DNA from: Flavobacterium noncentrifugens | Lineage (GTDB): Bacteria > Bacteroidota > Bacteroidia > Flavobacteriales > Flavobacteriaceae | Assembly (NCBI RefSeq): GCF_900100375.1 | Contig: NZ_FNEZ01000001.1 | Coordinates: forward strand, 1 to 64,000 | Length of the DNA: 64,000 nt | Reading direction: 5' to 3' | Part shown: positions 1 to 11,781 of the stretch, one piece after another | Layout of the letters: each line of letters begins with the position of its first letter | Position numbering within the stretch: position 1 is the first letter of the stretch | Program-made: the position numbers and the translations under genes | The notes under the pieces: generated by a model | Database searches by the model: none | What the model saw: the letters and a program-made list of their open reading frames with translations, nothing else | What the model was told of the DNA's origin: nothing

Positions 1-2183
1 ACCGTGATGGTCATCGTCGTAAGCGTCGCGCTGGTACATTGTCCGGCCGTTGGCGTAAACGTATATTGAGTCGTAGTGGCATTGTTCAATGCTGGCGACC
101 AGGTTCCTGTTACACCATTTGTTGATGTTGTTGGCAAAGCCGATAAGGCAGCCCCTGAACAAATTGGTGGTACTTGGGCAAATGCCGGTGTTATGATTGT
201 CAAACCAGTTCCCGTAAGTAAACTTGTTACCGGCGTATTGCTGCCGGAAGTTGAAGTCGAAATTGTAATGGTTGCATTTTTGCTTCCTGAAGCAGTTGGC
301 GTAAAAGTCACTTGGTAAGTTGCTGTTCCGCCTGCGCTGATTGCTGTTGGTGCATTGCTCACCACAAATTCTGAATTATCAGAAAGTACGGTTACACCTG
401 CTGCAGCTGCACCAGTGTTTGAAATGGTATAAGTGATTGTTGCTGCTGCTGTATTGATGCATGTAGAACCATGGCTTAATGACCCCGCAGTAACCGCAAA
501 AGTTGGACCCGCAGGAACCAATTCGCCAGAAGGCAAAATCACTGGAGTTCCTGAATAACCTGAAAATGCAATCGCTGCCAGTTGCGCCGTACTCAAGCCA
601 CCTGTGCCAACAAAAATCCTTCCTCCAGTCGTGTTTGATAAACCAGCTGTTCCAGCCCAACCTGTGATTGTGAGTGTTGCGCCCGCGCCCCATGATAATG
701 CACTGCTATTGGCAAAAGTCAATGCATGGCTGCCTGTACCCAGTGCAATAGTTGAAGCTGTTGAAGCTGTCAGATTTAAGGTTCCAAGGGTATCTGTAAA
801 ACCTATTGAGGCGCCAGAACTGAACGTTCCGCCAGCCAAAACTATCGGAGAAGCGCCATCAATCCTGTTTGCAGCACCCAAACGTAAAGTTCCAGACGTT
901 ACAGTTGTTGCTCCTGTGTAGGTATTATCGCCTGATAAAACCACAGTACCGCCATTTACATTGATACCGCCAGTGTTTTCCAAAACACCACTTATTGTCA
1001 GCGTACCGCTACCGCCGTTAAGCGAAACGGTACCATCCATATAGATGAAGTTGTTAAATGTTGCTGCACCCGACCCATTCAAACCAATTGTTCTGGTGGC
1101 GCTGCTGGTATTTGCAGAGACGTAAACTGATTGGCCCACAGTAACACCGTTATTCGCCAAAAGGGAAACGTTGTTGGCCTGAGATACATCACCTACATTC
1201 AATCCAAGATCGATGCCTCTATTAGAGGTAGAAGTATTGGATCCAAGAGCCGCGTTGCTATTTGCGATTACGCTGCCATTTCCAATTTGAATTTGCCCTG
1301 CGTAAGTATTGTTTCCACTCAAAGTCAAAACTCCTGCTCCTGCTTTTCCAATCTTAGTAGCCTGATTTGTTCCTGTTTGCTGCAACAAGCCCGACAATGT
1401 AAAGGTATTTCCAGTCGCTACGTTAACCACACCTGCAGTTGAACCGTCGCTTACGGTAAGATTTTGAGTTCTTGCAGTTGTACCTGTAATCGCAAGGGTG
1501 TTTGTAACTGTTCCGTTTCCGATTGTTAATGATCCCGTTCCTAAAGCATTGTTTGAAGACACAGAAAGTGTTCCTGCATATAATGTTGTCGGCCCGGTAA
1601 AAGTGCTGCTGTTATCGGCATTTAGAAAGACACGCGTATTCGTTTGATTCGCATTTGTATTGTCTTTTCCGATATCTAACGGACGCGAACTCGTAAAAGC
1701 TCCGTTTATGTTAATCGCACCGTTTGTGTTAGTTCCGGCAATTTTTAGAGCTGTAATGCTACTTCCGGTAACGGCAACAGCACTTCCGAATGATAATGAA
1801 CCTGCACCACGTGTCGTAATCCAGGCAGGACGTGCTCCTGAATCGGCGAAATTGACAGGAAAATTAAGGTCTTGATTTGCTGTCGCATCAGAAAGCAGCC
1901 AACTTGATTGCCCACTAAAATCAAATAGACTCAGCGCTCCCGAACCGCTGATGTTGTACGACACGCCATTGTTAAAATAGAGTCGCCATTGGCTCAAGCC
2001 GATGTTGGCAGTAACAGAAGTACTTCCGTTGCCTGTAAATTGCAATTGGCCGTAGTCGAGTGCTCCTGACCAATTCGACGCTGTACCCCAGTTACCGCTG
2101 CCCGTCCAGCTTGTGAAATTCTGAGAGATCGCAAACATTGGCATCAATAAAAGAAAGCAAATGATTAGTAAATGTTTTTTCAT
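1..2183 (-). CDS. Large secreted adhesin-like protein with autotransporter-type beta-strand repeats (5' part, runs off window)
   Basis: The minus strand is open from an ATG at 2183 to the left edge, giving 727 codons without a stop. The first ~20 residues are a signal peptide (MKKHLLIICFLLLMPMF...). About residues 30-540 are Gly/Thr/Asn-rich. They contain repeated autotransporter-associated beta-strand units such as SGNNTYAGQIQIG (~residue 287) and SGDNTYTGATTV (~415). Residues ~555-655 resemble a choice-of-anchor-D / Ig-like domain (TFAVTAGSLSHGSTC...), followed by a Ser/Thr-rich flavobacterial adhesin-type module. Such proteins are exported to the cell surface and often carry a C-terminal T9SS sorting domain, which would lie outside this window. 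Short plus-strand frames across it are shadows. The exact binding function is unknown. Confidence 0.85.
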   Translation of the reverse strand, partial: MKKHLLIICFLLLMPMFAISQNFTSWTGSGNWGTASNWSGALDYGQLQFTGNGSTSVTANIGLSQWRLYFNNGVSYNISGSGALSLFDFSGQSSWLLSDATANQDLNFPVNFADSGARPAWITTRGAGSLSFGSAVAVTGSSITALKIAGTNTNGAININGAFTSSRPLDIGKDNTNANQTNTRVFLNADNSSTFTGPTTLYAGTLSVSSNNALGTGSLTIGNGTVTNTLAITGTTARTQNLTVSDGSTAGVVNVATGNTFTLSGLLQQTGTNQATKIGKAGAGVLTLSGNNTYAGQIQIGNGSVIANSNAALGSNTSTSNRGIDLGLNVGDVSQANNVSLLANNGVTVGQSVYVSANTSSATRTIGLNGSGAATFNNFIYMDGTVSLNGGSGTLTISGVLENTGGINVNGGTVVLSGDNTYTGATTVTSGTLRLGAANRIDGASPIVLAGGTFSSGASIGFTDTLGTLNLTASTASTIALGTGSHALTFANSSALSWGAGATLTITGWAGTAGLSNTTGGRIFVGTGGLSTAQLAAIAFSGYSGTPVILPSGELVPAGPTFAVTAGSLSHGSTCINTAAATITYTISNTGAAAAGVTVLSDNSEFVVSNAPTAISAGGTATYQVTFTPTASGSKNATITISTSTSGSNTPVTSLLTGTGLTIITPAFAQVPPICSGAALSALPTTSTNGVTGTWSPALNNATTTQYTFTPTAGQCTSATLTTMTIT

Positions 2184-2400
2184 GTAATCTGTTTTAGAAA
2201 TTAAATTTATGAATTGCCGACTAAAGTAAGTGTTTTATACACAAACCGTTCATCACTATTTTTAAGAAACCTTACTATAACGTTTTCGTGTTAATAAATT
2301 CCAAAAAAATCGTTAATATAATTCCTTAATTGCTATTTATCAGGCATTAAATTATGAGATTCAGAATAGCACAATTCTCATTTTGCGATTATAAGGCATA

Positions 2401-2432
2401 AAAAAACCTCCTGATCGCTCAGGAGGTTTTTT
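2401..2432 (-). terminator. Intrinsic terminator of the rpoBC-DUF3467 operon
   Basis: A perfect 14-bp inverted repeat (AAAAAACCTCCTGA, TCGC loop, TCAGGAGGTTTTTT) lies four bases beyond the DUF3467 stop codon. On the minus strand the GC-rich stem is followed by a T run. The flanking A/T runs would let it work in both directions. It closes the long ribosomal-protein/RNA polymerase cluster. Confidence 0.9.
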
Positions 2433-2435
2433 GTT

Positions 2436-2747
2436 TTAGGCTTGTCCCGCAGGACCGAAGTTCAGCGGTATGGGAGGTTGCTCGGTGTCTTTAATTTCGC
2501 CGTGGGCAATTTCGAAACGGTGAACATTCTCTGCCAATGCTTTTACCAGCCTTTTGGCATGCTGCGGCGTCAGTACGATCCTTGATTTTACTTTCGCTTT
2601 TGGCGTACCAGGCATGATGCATACAAAATCCAATACAAATTCTGAAGCGGAATGGTTGATAATTGCGAGGTTGGAATAAATTCCTTCTGCAATCGCCTCA
2701 TCCAGTTCAATATTGATCTGTCCCGGTTGTTGTTTTTGATCGCTCAT
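2436..2747 (-). CDS. DUF3467 domain-containing protein
   Basis: This 103-residue protein has no signal peptide. It matches the DUF3467 family as I recall it (INIELDEAIAEGIYSNLA near the N-terminus, then SRIVLTPQHAKRL and a short Pro-rich tail). Its start codon lies one base after the rpoC stop, so the two are surely co-transcribed, and the operon terminator follows at once. Placement directly after rpoC is common in Bacteroidota. No biochemical role is established that I know of. Position suggests a link to transcription, but that is inference from context only. Confidence 0.85.
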   Translation of the reverse strand: MSDQKQQPGQINIELDEAIAEGIYSNLAIINHSASEFVLDFVCIMPGTPKAKVKSRIVLTPQHAKRLVKALAENVHRFEIAHGEIKDTEQPPIPLNFGPAGQA

Positions 2748-2748
2748 C

Positions 2749-5700
2749 TTAGTAAATATATTCTTCTTTATTCGCCATCATTTCATTGTAATCCTCTTTA
2801 GAACCTACAATCGTGTTGTCGTATTCTCTCATACCGGTTCCGGCTGGGATTCTGTGACCAACGATTACATTTTCTTTCAGGCCTTCCAAATGATCTACTT
2901 TACCAGCCACAGCTGCTTCGTTCAGTACTTTTGTAGTTTCCTGGAACGATGCCGCAGAGATAAATGATTTCGTTTGAAGCGATGCTCTTGTAATTCCCTG
3001 CAATACCGGGGTTGCTGTTGCTGTAATCACGTCGCGGGCAACCACTAAGTTTTTATCAGTACGTTTCAACAAAGAGTTTTCATCACGCAATTCACGTGGA
3101 GAAATGATCTGCCCAGGTTTGATGTTTTCAGAATCACCTGCGTCTTCAACCACTTTCATTCCGTACAATTTATCATTTTCAACGATAAAGTCTTTAGTGT
3201 GGATCAGTTGCTCTTCAAGGAATAAAGTATCTCCCGGATCTTCAACGCGCACTTTACGCATCATCTGACGGATCACTACCTCGAAGTGTTTGTCATTAAT
3301 TTTTACACCCTGCAAACGGTATACTTCCTGAATTTCATTTACCAAGTACTGTTGAACAGCAGCCGGCCCTTGAATTCTCAAAATGTCATCCGGAGTGATT
3401 GCACCATCAGACAACGGCACACCAGCTCTTACGAAGTCATTTTCCTGAACCAGGATCTGGCTTGACAATTTCACCAAATATTTCTTGATTTCACCAAATT
3501 TAGATTCGATGATGATCTCACGGTTCCCACGTTTGATTTTTCCAAAAGTAACGACTCCGTCGATTTCAGAAACAACCGCCGGGTTCGAAGGATTACGAGC
3601 TTCTAACAACTCGGTAATTCTTGGAAGACCTCCGGTGATATCGCCTGCTTTAGAAGAACGCCTTGGGATCTTAACCAGTACTTTACCAGCTTTAATCTTC
3701 TCACCGTTTTCTACCATAAGGTGGGCACCAACCGGTAAGTTATAAGAACGGATTAATTCGCCGTCTTTACCGTAAACCAATAAGGTTGGGATCAGTTTTT
3801 TGTTTCTTGCCTCAGAGATTACTTTTTCCTGGAATCCGGTTTGCTCATCGATTTCAACCTGGAACGATTGTCCTTGCTCCAAATCTTCGTATTCGATCTT
3901 TCCGGTAAATTCAGAAACAATTACTCCATTATATGGATCCCATTTACAGATTGTAGTCCCTTTTTCTACGACGTCACCGTCTTTTACAAAGATGCTTGAT
4001 CCGTAAGGAATATTGTGTGTATTTAATACGATTCCGGTTTTTACATCAACCAATTTCAGTTCTGTTGAACGTGAAACAACAATATCAGTATTATTTCCTT
4101 CAAGGTCTTCGCCTTTAACAGTTTTCAGATCTTCAATTTCCAAACGTCCGCTGAATCTTGTTACGATACTTGATTCTTCAGATAAACCTCCTGCAACCCC
4201 ACCAACGTGGAAGGTACGCAATGTCAACTGTGTACCAGGCTCACCGATCGACTGTGCAGCAATTACACCGACAGCTTCTCCTCTTTGCGTCATTTTCCCG
4301 GTAGCTAAGTTTCTACCGTAACATTTCGCACAGATTCCTTTTAAAGCCTCACAAGTCAATGGCGAACGCACTTCTACTTTTTCAAGTGGAGATGCTTCGA
4401 TATTTCTCATGATCGCTTCCGTGATCTGCTGTCCTGACTGGATCAACACTTCGTTTGTCAATGGATTGATGACATCCTGCAACGCAACACGCCCCAAGAT
4501 TCTTTCACCCAAAGTTTCCACGATTTCCTCGTTTTTCTTCAATGCAGATACTTCGATTCCTCTTAGCGTACCACAATCTTCAATGTTTACGATCACGTCC
4601 TGAGAAACGTCATGCAGCCTTCTTGTTAAGTAACCCGCATCGGCTGTTTTCAAAGCCGTATCCGCAAGTCCTTTACGCGCACCGTGAGTAGAAATGAAAT
4701 ATTCTAAGATCGACAATCCTTCCTTAAAGTTGGAAAGAATCGGGTTTTCAATAATTTCACCACCACCAGCGGTAGATTTTTTAGGTTTCGCCATCAATCC
4801 ACGCATCCCAGTTAACTGACGGATTTGCTCTTTCGATCCACGCGCTCCGGAATCAAGCATCATATACACCGAGTTGAAACCTTGCTGGTCTTCTCTAATG
4901 TTTTTCATTGCCAATTCGGTAAGCTGTGCATTCGCAGAAGTCCAAATGTCAATCACCTGGTTGTAACGTTCGTTGTTGGTGATCAGACCCATATTGTAGT
5001 TCGCAGAAATGCCTTCAACCTGTTCTCTGGCGTCTGCGATCAATTGTCCTTTTTGCTCCGGAATACGGATATCACCTAAAGAGAAAGACAAACCTCCTCT
5101 AAATGCAAATTTGTATCCCATGTCTTTCATATTGTCCAAGAAAGCTGCCGTCGTAGGTACATTGGTTACACTTAAAATGTGACCGATAATATCCCTAAGG
5201 TTTTTCTTCGTCAATACGTCATTGATATATCCTGCTGCTTCCGGTACTACTTCGTTAAACAATACACGGCCTGCGGTTGTCTGGATGATTTTGAATACCA
5301 ATTCCCCGTCTTCGTTGAAATCTCTTGCACGGATTTTCACACGCGCATTCAATTCCACTCTTCCTTCATTTAGAGCGATGTTACACTCTTCAGCAGAATA
5401 GAAAGTCAGGCCTTCACCAAGAATTTTATGTTCCGGAGTGGACAAACGTTCTTTGGTCATGTAATACAGACCCAAGACCATATCCTGTGATGGAACCGTA
5501 ATTGGCGCACCATTCGCAGGGTTTAAAATATTGTGAGAAGCCAACATTAACAATTGTGCTTCAAGGATTGCTTCTGGGCCTAATGGCAAGTGAACTGCCA
5601 TTTGATCCCCATCAAAATCCGCGTTGAAAGCCGTACAAACCAATGGGTGCAATTGAATCGCTTTTCCTTCGATCAGTTTTGGCTGGAACGCCTGGATTCC

Positions 5701-7074
5701 AAGTCTGTGCAACGTAGGCGCACGGTTCAGCAATACCGGGTGTCCTTTGATCACGTTTTCAAGAATGTCCCAAACTACAGGTTCTTTCTTGTCGATGATC
5801 TTTTTGGCAGATTTTACTGTTTTTACAATGCCGCGTTCAATCAGTTTACGGATCACAAACGGTTTGTAAAGCTCAGCAGCCATATCTTTTGGCAATCCGC
5901 ATTCGAACAGTTTCAATTCAGGCCCAACGACAATTACCGAACGCGCGGAATAATCGACACGTTTTCCAAGTAAGTTTTGACGGAAACGACCTTGTTTACC
6001 TTTCAATGAATCAGAAAGTGATTTCAATGGACGGTTTGATTCTGTTTTAACAGCAGATGCTTTTCTCGTATTATCGAACAATGAATCTACCGATTCCTGC
6101 AACATCCGTTTTTCGTTTCTCAAGATCACTTCCGGAGCTTTGATCTCCATCAATCTTTTGAGACGGTTGTTGCGGATGATGACACGACGGTACAAATCAT
6201 TCAAATCCGAAGTCGCGAAACGACCTCCATCAAGCGGCACGAGCGGACGCAATTCTGGTGGGATTACAGGAACCACTTTCATGATCATCCATTCCGGACG
6301 GTTCTCGCGGTTTTTGTTTGAATCACGGAATGATTCTACAACCTGCAGTCTTTTTAATGCTTCGGTCTTTCTTTGTTTAGATGTTTCGTTATTTGCCGAG
6401 TGACGCAACTGATAAGACAATTCGTTTAAGTCGATGCGCGCCAGCAAATCCATGATACATTCAGCTCCCATTTTGGCAACGAATTTATTCGGATCGAAAT
6501 CATCAAGATACTGGTTGTCTTGCGGCAAGGTATCTAGGATATTTAAGTATTCTTCTTCCGTTAGGAAATCAAGTCTTTGAACTGATTCTCCTTCTGCATT
6601 TTTAGCAATACCGGCCTGGATCACTACGTATCTTTCGTAGTAAATGATCATGTCTAATTTTTTAGACGGAAGCCCCAGGATGTATCCGATTTTGTTTGGA
6701 AGCGAACGGAAATACCAGATGTGTGCGATTGGCACCACCAAATTGATGTGACCCACACGGTCGCGACGTACTTTTTTCTCAGTTACTTCTACACCACAAC
6801 GATCACAAATGATCCCTTTGTAGCGAATTCTTTTATATTTCCCACAAGCACATTCGAAATCCTTTACAGGTCCGAAGATGCGCTCACAAAACAATCCGTC
6901 GCGCTCTGGTTTGTGGGTTCTGTAATTGATGGTTTCCGGTTTTAAAACCTCACCTCTTGACTCCGCCAAAATCGATTCTGGTGAAGCCAGGCCGATAGAG
7001 ATTTTGTCAAATCTTTTTACAGGATTTTTGTCCTTATTATTATTGTTATTATTTCTATTATTCATCATAGTCAT
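2749..7074 (-). CDS. rpoC: DNA-directed RNA polymerase subunit beta'
   Basis: This is the catalytic largest subunit of RNA polymerase, 1441 residues long and full length. The N-terminal zinc site is visible as C75/C77 and C90/C93. The absolutely conserved active-site motif NADFDGDQM starts at N484, with Mg-binding D486, D488 and D490. A second cysteine cluster ([13 protein letters not shown]) lies near residue 890. The N-terminus begins with an unusual Asn-rich stretch (residues 5-13) before the conserved core. ATGs at 7074, 7068 and 7065 are all possible starts. It lies 195 bp downstream of rpoB, and that gap holds a repeat element (see 7116-7223). DUF3467 follows after one base. Confidence 0.98.
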   Translation of the reverse strand: MTMMNNRNNNNNNKDKNPVKRFDKISIGLASPESILAESRGEVLKPETINYRTHKPERDGLFCERIFGPVKDFECACGKYKRIRYKGIICDRCGVEVTEKKVRRDRVGHINLVVPIAHIWYFRSLPNKIGYILGLPSKKLDMIIYYERYVVIQAGIAKNAEGESVQRLDFLTEEEYLNILDTLPQDNQYLDDFDPNKFVAKMGAECIMDLLARIDLNELSYQLRHSANNETSKQRKTEALKRLQVVESFRDSNKNRENRPEWMIMKVVPVIPPELRPLVPLDGGRFATSDLNDLYRRVIIRNNRLKRLMEIKAPEVILRNEKRMLQESVDSLFDNTRKASAVKTESNRPLKSLSDSLKGKQGRFRQNLLGKRVDYSARSVIVVGPELKLFECGLPKDMAAELYKPFVIRKLIERGIVKTVKSAKKIIDKKEPVVWDILENVIKGHPVLLNRAPTLHRLGIQAFQPKLIEGKAIQLHPLVCTAFNADFDGDQMAVHLPLGPEAILEAQLLMLASHNILNPANGAPITVPSQDMVLGLYYMTKERLSTPEHKILGEGLTFYSAEECNIALNEGRVELNARVKIRARDFNEDGELVFKIIQTTAGRVLFNEVVPEAAGYINDVLTKKNLRDIIGHILSVTNVPTTAAFLDNMKDMGYKFAFRGGLSFSLGDIRIPEQKGQLIADAREQVEGISANYNMGLITNNERYNQVIDIWTSANAQLTELAMKNIREDQQGFNSVYMMLDSGARGSKEQIRQLTGMRGLMAKPKKSTAGGGEIIENPILSNFKEGLSILEYFISTHGARKGLADTALKTADAGYLTRRLHDVSQDVIVNIEDCGTLRGIEVSALKKNEEIVETLGERILGRVALQDVINPLTNEVLIQSGQQITEAIMRNIEASPLEKVEVRSPLTCEALKGICAKCYGRNLATGKMTQRGEAVGVIAAQSIGEPGTQLTLRTFHVGGVAGGLSEESSIVTRFSGRLEIEDLKTVKGEDLEGNNTDIVVSRSTELKLVDVKTGIVLNTHNIPYGSSIFVKDGDVVEKGTTICKWDPYNGVIVSEFTGKIEYEDLEQGQSFQVEIDEQTGFQEKVISEARNKKLIPTLLVYGKDGELIRSYNLPVGAHLMVENGEKIKAGKVLVKIPRRSSKAGDITGGLPRITELLEARNPSNPAVVSEIDGVVTFGKIKRGNREIIIESKFGEIKKYLVKLSSQILVQENDFVRAGVPLSDGAITPDDILRIQGPAAVQQYLVNEIQEVYRLQGVKINDKHFEVVIRQMMRKVRVEDPGDTLFLEEQLIHTKDFIVENDKLYGMKVVEDAGDSENIKPGQIISPRELRDENSLLKRTDKNLVVARDVITATATPVLQGITRASLQTKSFISAASFQETTKVLNEAAVAGKVDHLEGLKENVIVGHRIPAGTGMREYDNTIVGSKEDYNEMMANKEEYIY

Positions 7075-7115
7075 ACAACTTATTTTTTGATAATTGAAAA
7101 CTGTTTTCGTTTACT

Positions 7116-7223
7116 CAGCTGCCCTAGCCCCGATAGTAGCGTAAATCCTTTTCTGAATTATCCCGTAGCGTTAGCGGAGGGAAATTTATAAAAGATTGCA
7201 GCGGATAGCGGGAATAGCTCCTG
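7116..7223. repeat. Dispersed intergenic inverted-repeat element, copy A (between rpoB and rpoC)
   Basis: The left part (CAGCTGCCCTAGCCCCGATAG... ending AAATCCTTTT) and the right part (AAAAGATTGCAGCGGATAGCG... ending GGAATAGCTCCTG) are imperfect inverted copies about 35 bp long. The AAATCCTTTT / AAAAGATT core matches other copies at 17851, 24958, 53776 and 60481. No coding potential is seen. It sits in the rpoB-rpoC spacer, so it must be transcribed with the operon and could fold as a long RNA hairpin. I recall similar sequences in other flavobacterial intergenic regions; no function is known to me. Confidence 0.65.
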
Positions 7224-7269
7224 AAAAAACTTTTAAAACCGGGAAAACCGAAACCTTCCCGGATATTTA

Positions 7270-10200
7270 TTACTCCTCTAAACGAATGTCGAGTCCGAGA
7301 CCTTTCAATTCATGCATCAATACGTTGAAAGATTCCGGCAAACCTGGTTCAGGCATGCTTTCTCCTTTTACGATCGCTTCATAAGTTTTGGCTCTTCCAA
7401 TGACGTCATCCGATTTTACAGTCAGGATCTCACGAAGTGTGCTTGATGCACCGTAAGCTTCAAGTGCCCAAACCTCCATTTCACCGAAACGCTGTCCACC
7501 GAATTGCGCTTTACCACCAAGTGGTTGCTGCGTAATGAGTGAGTACGGTCCGATAGAACGGGCGTGCATCTTGTCGTCAACCATGTGTCCAAGTTTCAAC
7601 ATGTAGATTACTCCAACTGTTGCTGCCTGGTGGAAACGCTCTCCTGTACCACCATCATAAAGGTGTGTATGTCCGAAACGCGGTACTCCGGCTTCGTCGG
7701 TCAGTTCGTTGATCTGGTCTAATGTTGCGCCGTCGAAAATAGGGGTCGCGAATTTGCGTCCTAAATTCTGTCCGGCCCAGCCCAAAACGGTTTCATAGAT
7801 TTGCCCGATGTTCATACGTGAAGGTACACCCAGTGGGTTTAACACGATATCAACCGGTGTTCCATCTTCAAGGAAAGGCATGTCTTCATGACGAACGATT
7901 CTGGCAACAATACCTTTGTTACCGTGGCGTCCTGCCATTTTATCCCCAACTTTCAGTTTACGTTTTTTCGCGATGTATACTTTGGCAAGTTTTAAGATTC
8001 CGGCTGGCAATTCGTCACCAACGGTAATCGTAAATTTCTCACGGCGTAACGCACCTTGTAAATCGTTCAGCTTGATTTTGTAGTTGTGGATCAGATCGTT
8101 TACCATTTTATTGGTAGCGTCGTCTGCAACCCATTGTCCTTTGCTTAAATGCGCGAAATCTTCGACCGCGTAAAGCATTTTCTGCGTGTATTTCTTGCCT
8201 TTTGGCAAAACTTCCTCGCCCAGATCGTTCATCACACCCTGAGATGTTTTTCCGTTTACGATCAGGAACAATTTCTCTACTAATTTATCTTTCAGTTCGA
8301 TAAATTTCGTTTCGAATTCCATTTCAAGCGCACCCAAATCATCTTTGTCTTTGGTACGTTTACGCTTATCTTTTACTGCTCTCGCAAATAATTTTTTATC
8401 TAAAACCACACCGTGTAAAGAGGGTGATGCTTTTAACGAAGCATCTTTTACATCACCAGCTTTATCCCCGAAGATTGCGCGAAGCAATTTCTCTTCCGGA
8501 GTCGGATCTGATTCTCCTTTTGGTGTAATTTTTCCGATCAGGATGTCGCCAGGTTTTACTTCGGCTCCAATTCTGATCATCCCATTTTCGTCAAGGTCTT
8601 TGGTCGCTTCTTCAGAAACGTTCGGGATGTCATTGGTCAACTCTTCGTTACCCAATTTCGTATCACGCACTTCCAATGAATAATCATCCACGTGGATAGA
8701 CGTAAAGATATCATCACGCACTACTTTTTCAGAGATTACGATCGCATCCTCGAAGTTGTATCCTTTCCATGGCATAAATGCTACTTTAAGGTTTCTTCCA
8801 AGTGCCAACTCTCCGTTTTGGGTAGCATATCCTTCTGAAAGGACTTGTCCAGGAATCACCCTGTCGCCTCTTCTTACGATCGGTTTCAGGTTGATTGACG
8901 TACTCTGGTTGGTTTTTCTGAATTTAATCAGGTTGTATGTTTTCTCATCCGATTCAAATGAAACCATTCTTTCTTCTTCAGAACGGTCGTATTTGATGGT
9001 AATGATGTTTGCATCAACATATTCCACCGTTCCGTAGCCTTCTGCATTGATCAAAACACGCGAATCAGAAGCAACCTGTCTTTCAAGACCAGTTCCTACG
9101 ATCGGCGCTTCAGGACGCAATAACGGTACGGCCTGACGCATCATGTTTGATCCCATCAATGCCCTGTTCGCATCATCATGTTCCAAAAACGGAATCAACG
9201 ATGCAGAAATAGAAGCGATCTGGTTTGGCGCAACGTCGGTGTAGTGGATTTCTGTTGGTTTCACAACCGGGAAATCGCCTTCTTCACGGGCAATTACCGT
9301 ATCGGCAAGGATTTGTCCGTCAGCATCCATTTCAATGTTTGCCTGAGCGATCATTTTACCTTCTTCTTCCTCTGCAGATAAATAAACTGCGGTAGAAACC
9401 AAATCGACTTTACCGTTGGTAACTTTGCGGTAAGGCGTTTCGATGAATCCCATTCCGTTTACTTTAGCGTAAACACCAAGCGAAGAAATCAAACCAATGT
9501 TTGGTCCTTCAGGCGTTTCAATCGGACACAAACGTCCGTAGTGCGTATAGTGAACGTCACGTACCTCAAATCCGGCTCTCTCTCTCGAAAGTCCACCAGG
9601 TCCAAGGGCAGAAAGTCTTCTTTTGTGTGTAATCTCGGCTAGTGGATTCGTTTGATCCATAAACTGAGACAACTGGTTCGTTCCGAAGAAAGAGTTGATC
9701 ACCGATGACAATGTTTTGGCATTGATCAAATCGATTGGTGTAAACACCTCGTTATCCCTAACGTTCATTCTCTCGCGGATCGTTCTGGCCATACGGGCAA
9801 GACCTACACCGAATTGTTGTGACAATTGCTCGCCCACGGTTCTTACACGACGGTTTGACAAGTGATCGATATCATCAATCTCTGCTTTAGAGTTGATCAA
9901 TTCGATTAAGTATTTCACGATCGTGATGATATCTTCTTTGGTCAAGACTTGCTTTTCCATTGGGATATCGAGACCCAATTTTTTGTTCATTCTGTAACGG
10001 CCTACTTCACCTAAGTTGTAACGTTGGTCAGAGAAGAACAATTTATCGATAATGCCACGCGCCGTTTCTTCATCAGGCGGTTCAGCATTTCTTAGCTGTC
10101 TGTAAATGTGCTCCACCGCTTCTTTTTCAGAGTTGGTTGGATCTTTTTGAAGCGTATTGTGGATGATCGAATAATCGGCCTGGTTGCTACTTTCTTTGTG

Positions 10201-11082
10201 CAACAGGATTGATTTTACGTTAGAATCGATGATCTCTTCTACGTTGTCTTTGTCGATAATCGTATCACGGTCGAGGATGATCTCGTTACGCTCGATAGAA
10301 ACTACCTCGCCAGTATCTTCATCCACGAAATCCTCGTGCCAGGTGTTCAAAACACGCGCAGCAAGTTTGCGTCCGATGTATTTTTTAAGTCCGGTTTTAG
10401 ACACTTTGATTTCCTCAGCAAGGTCGAAGATCTCAAGGATATCCTTGTCTCTTTCGAATCCGATGGCTCGGAATAAAGTGGTAACCGGTAATTTTTTCTT
10501 ACGATCAATGTAAGCGTACATTACGCTGTTGATATCGGTCGCAAATTCGATCCATGATCCTTTGAACGGGATGACACGGGCAGAATATAATTTAGTTCCA
10601 TTCGCATGGAATGATTGTCCGAAGAAAACACCCGGCGATCTGTGCAATTGAGACACAACCACACGTTCCGCACCGTTGATTACAAAGGTACCGCTTGGCG
10701 TCATATATGGAATTGTTCCAAGATATACATCCTGTACAATCGTTTCAAAATCCTCATGCTCCGGATCTGTACAATACAGTTTTAGTCGCGCTTTTAACGG
10801 CACACTGTAAGTCAGTCCTCTCTCTATACATTCTTGAATGGTATAACGTGGCGGATCTACAAAGTAATCCAGGAATTCCAATACAAAGTTATTTCTTGTA
10901 TCTGTGATTGGAAAATTTTCCATGAAGGTATTGTATAAACCTTCGTTGCCTCTTTCGTCAGATTTGGTTTCCAGTTGGAAAAAATCCTTAAATGATTTAA
11001 CCTGAACGTCCAGAAAATCCGGATAGTCAGGAATATTTTTCGTAGAGGCAAAATTCAATCTTTCGGTCTGATTTGTAATCAT
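7270..11082 (-). CDS. rpoB: DNA-directed RNA polymerase subunit beta
   Basis: This is the beta subunit of RNA polymerase, 1270 residues from the ATG at 11082. An in-frame TTG one codon upstream (11085) is less likely, because [13 protein letters not shown] is the usual flavobacterial start. The rifampicin-binding cluster around residues 465-500 is wild type ([25 protein letters not shown]), with the Asp, His and Ser whose substitution gives resistance all present. The hybrid-binding motif [11 protein letters not shown] is near residue 1050. The gene is separated from rplL by a 246-bp gap with a terminator-like hairpin. rpoC follows downstream. Confidence 0.98.
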   Translation of the reverse strand: MITNQTERLNFASTKNIPDYPDFLDVQVKSFKDFFQLETKSDERGNEGLYNTFMENFPITDTRNNFVLEFLDYFVDPPRYTIQECIERGLTYSVPLKARLKLYCTDPEHEDFETIVQDVYLGTIPYMTPSGTFVINGAERVVVSQLHRSPGVFFGQSFHANGTKLYSARVIPFKGSWIEFATDINSVMYAYIDRKKKLPVTTLFRAIGFERDKDILEIFDLAEEIKVSKTGLKKYIGRKLAARVLNTWHEDFVDEDTGEVVSIERNEIILDRDTIIDKDNVEEIIDSNVKSILLHKESSNQADYSIIHNTLQKDPTNSEKEAVEHIYRQLRNAEPPDEETARGIIDKLFFSDQRYNLGEVGRYRMNKKLGLDIPMEKQVLTKEDIITIVKYLIELINSKAEIDDIDHLSNRRVRTVGEQLSQQFGVGLARMARTIRERMNVRDNEVFTPIDLINAKTLSSVINSFFGTNQLSQFMDQTNPLAEITHKRRLSALGPGGLSRERAGFEVRDVHYTHYGRLCPIETPEGPNIGLISSLGVYAKVNGMGFIETPYRKVTNGKVDLVSTAVYLSAEEEEGKMIAQANIEMDADGQILADTVIAREEGDFPVVKPTEIHYTDVAPNQIASISASLIPFLEHDDANRALMGSNMMRQAVPLLRPEAPIVGTGLERQVASDSRVLINAEGYGTVEYVDANIITIKYDRSEEERMVSFESDEKTYNLIKFRKTNQSTSINLKPIVRRGDRVIPGQVLSEGYATQNGELALGRNLKVAFMPWKGYNFEDAIVISEKVVRDDIFTSIHVDDYSLEVRDTKLGNEELTNDIPNVSEEATKDLDENGMIRIGAEVKPGDILIGKITPKGESDPTPEEKLLRAIFGDKAGDVKDASLKASPSLHGVVLDKKLFARAVKDKRKRTKDKDDLGALEMEFETKFIELKDKLVEKLFLIVNGKTSQGVMNDLGEEVLPKGKKYTQKMLYAVEDFAHLSKGQWVADDATNKMVNDLIHNYKIKLNDLQGALRREKFTITVGDELPAGILKLAKVYIAKKRKLKVGDKMAGRHGNKGIVARIVRHEDMPFLEDGTPVDIVLNPLGVPSRMNIGQIYETVLGWAGQNLGRKFATPIFDGATLDQINELTDEAGVPRFGHTHLYDGGTGERFHQAATVGVIYMLKLGHMVDDKMHARSIGPYSLITQQPLGGKAQFGGQRFGEMEVWALEAYGASSTLREILTVKSDDVIGRAKTYEAIVKGESMPEPGLPESFNVLMHELKGLGLDIRLEE

Positions 11083-11269
11083 CAATGGACAAAATTTTGA
11101 TTAAAAAAAAAGTAGTTTTTGTGTAAAACACAGCTTTTCTTTTTTTGATCAACACCTCTTAAAAACGAACCAAGCTCGCCCGTTTTCTTCTTCGTATTGA
11201 TTAAAAACTATTTGGTTTGCGAAGCGTATTGTGATAAAATTTAGAATAAAATTTTATTATACGAAAAAT

Positions 11270-11306
11270 GGTTTAGGTCTTTGGATGTGCATCCAAGACC
11301 TAAACC
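11270..11306 (-). terminator. Attenuator-like hairpin between rplL and rpoB
   Basis: On the minus strand GGTTTAGGTCTTGGAT, a four-base loop and ATCCAAAGACCTAAACC form a 16-bp stem with a single bulged base, followed by ATTTTTCG. This is an intrinsic-terminator shape just beyond the rplL stop. Because rpoB lies downstream in the same direction without a clear promoter in the 240-bp gap, partial termination here could lower rpoBC expression relative to the ribosomal proteins. Escherichia coli has an attenuator in the same rplL-rpoB gap. Efficiency cannot be judged from sequence. Confidence 0.75.
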
Positions 11307-11328
11307 TAGTCTTCAAAACCGAGTTGGA

Positions 11329-11700
11329 TTATTTAACTTCAACCACAGCTCCAGCTTCTTCTAAAGCTTTTTTCAAGCCTTCAGCTTCATCTTTAGAGAT
11401 GCCTTCTTTAACGTTTGCAGGAGCACCGTCAACTAAATCTTTAGCTTCTTTAAGACCTAAACCTGTAAGTTCTTTTACAGCTTTAACTACCGCTAATTTA
11501 GAAGCACCAGCTTCTTTAAGTACAACTGTGAATTCAGTTTGAGCTTCTTCAGCAGCAGCTTCGCCACCACCACCAGAAACTACAACTGCCGCAGCAGCTG
11601 GTTCGATACCGTACTCATCTTTCAATATTGTTGCTAAATCATTAACCTCTTTTACAGTAAGGTTAACCAATTGTTCTGCGAATTGTTTCAAATCTGCCAT
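11329..11700 (-). CDS. rplL: 50S ribosomal protein L7/L12
   Basis: This is the stalk protein of the large subunit, which recruits translation GTPases. The 123-residue product has the usual layout: an N-terminal dimerisation helix ([19 protein letters not shown]), an Ala/Gly/Glu-rich hinge (residues ~37-50, [18 protein letters not shown]), and a globular C-terminal domain with the [15 protein letters not shown] motif. It follows rplJ by 81 bp, as expected for the L10-L12 unit. The terminator-like hairpin at 11270-11306 is just downstream. Confidence 0.97.
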   Translation of the reverse strand: MADLKQFAEQLVNLTVKEVNDLATILKDEYGIEPAAAAVVVSGGGGEAAAEEAQTEFTVVLKEAGASKLAVVKAVKELTGLGLKEAKDLVDGAPANVKEGISKDEAEGLKKALEEAGAVVEVK

Positions 11701-11781
11701 TTTTTCTATCGTTTTAAAATGATTTGTAAAAAATATAATTTATTTATTGTGCGCGTTTTTCAAAAACTCAATCCGTAAGGA

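Noticed and set aside
76..1875. Several plus-strand frames of 71-105 codons near the left end
   Set aside because: They lie antisense to the continuous 727-codon adhesin frame and show no start signals or family resemblance.
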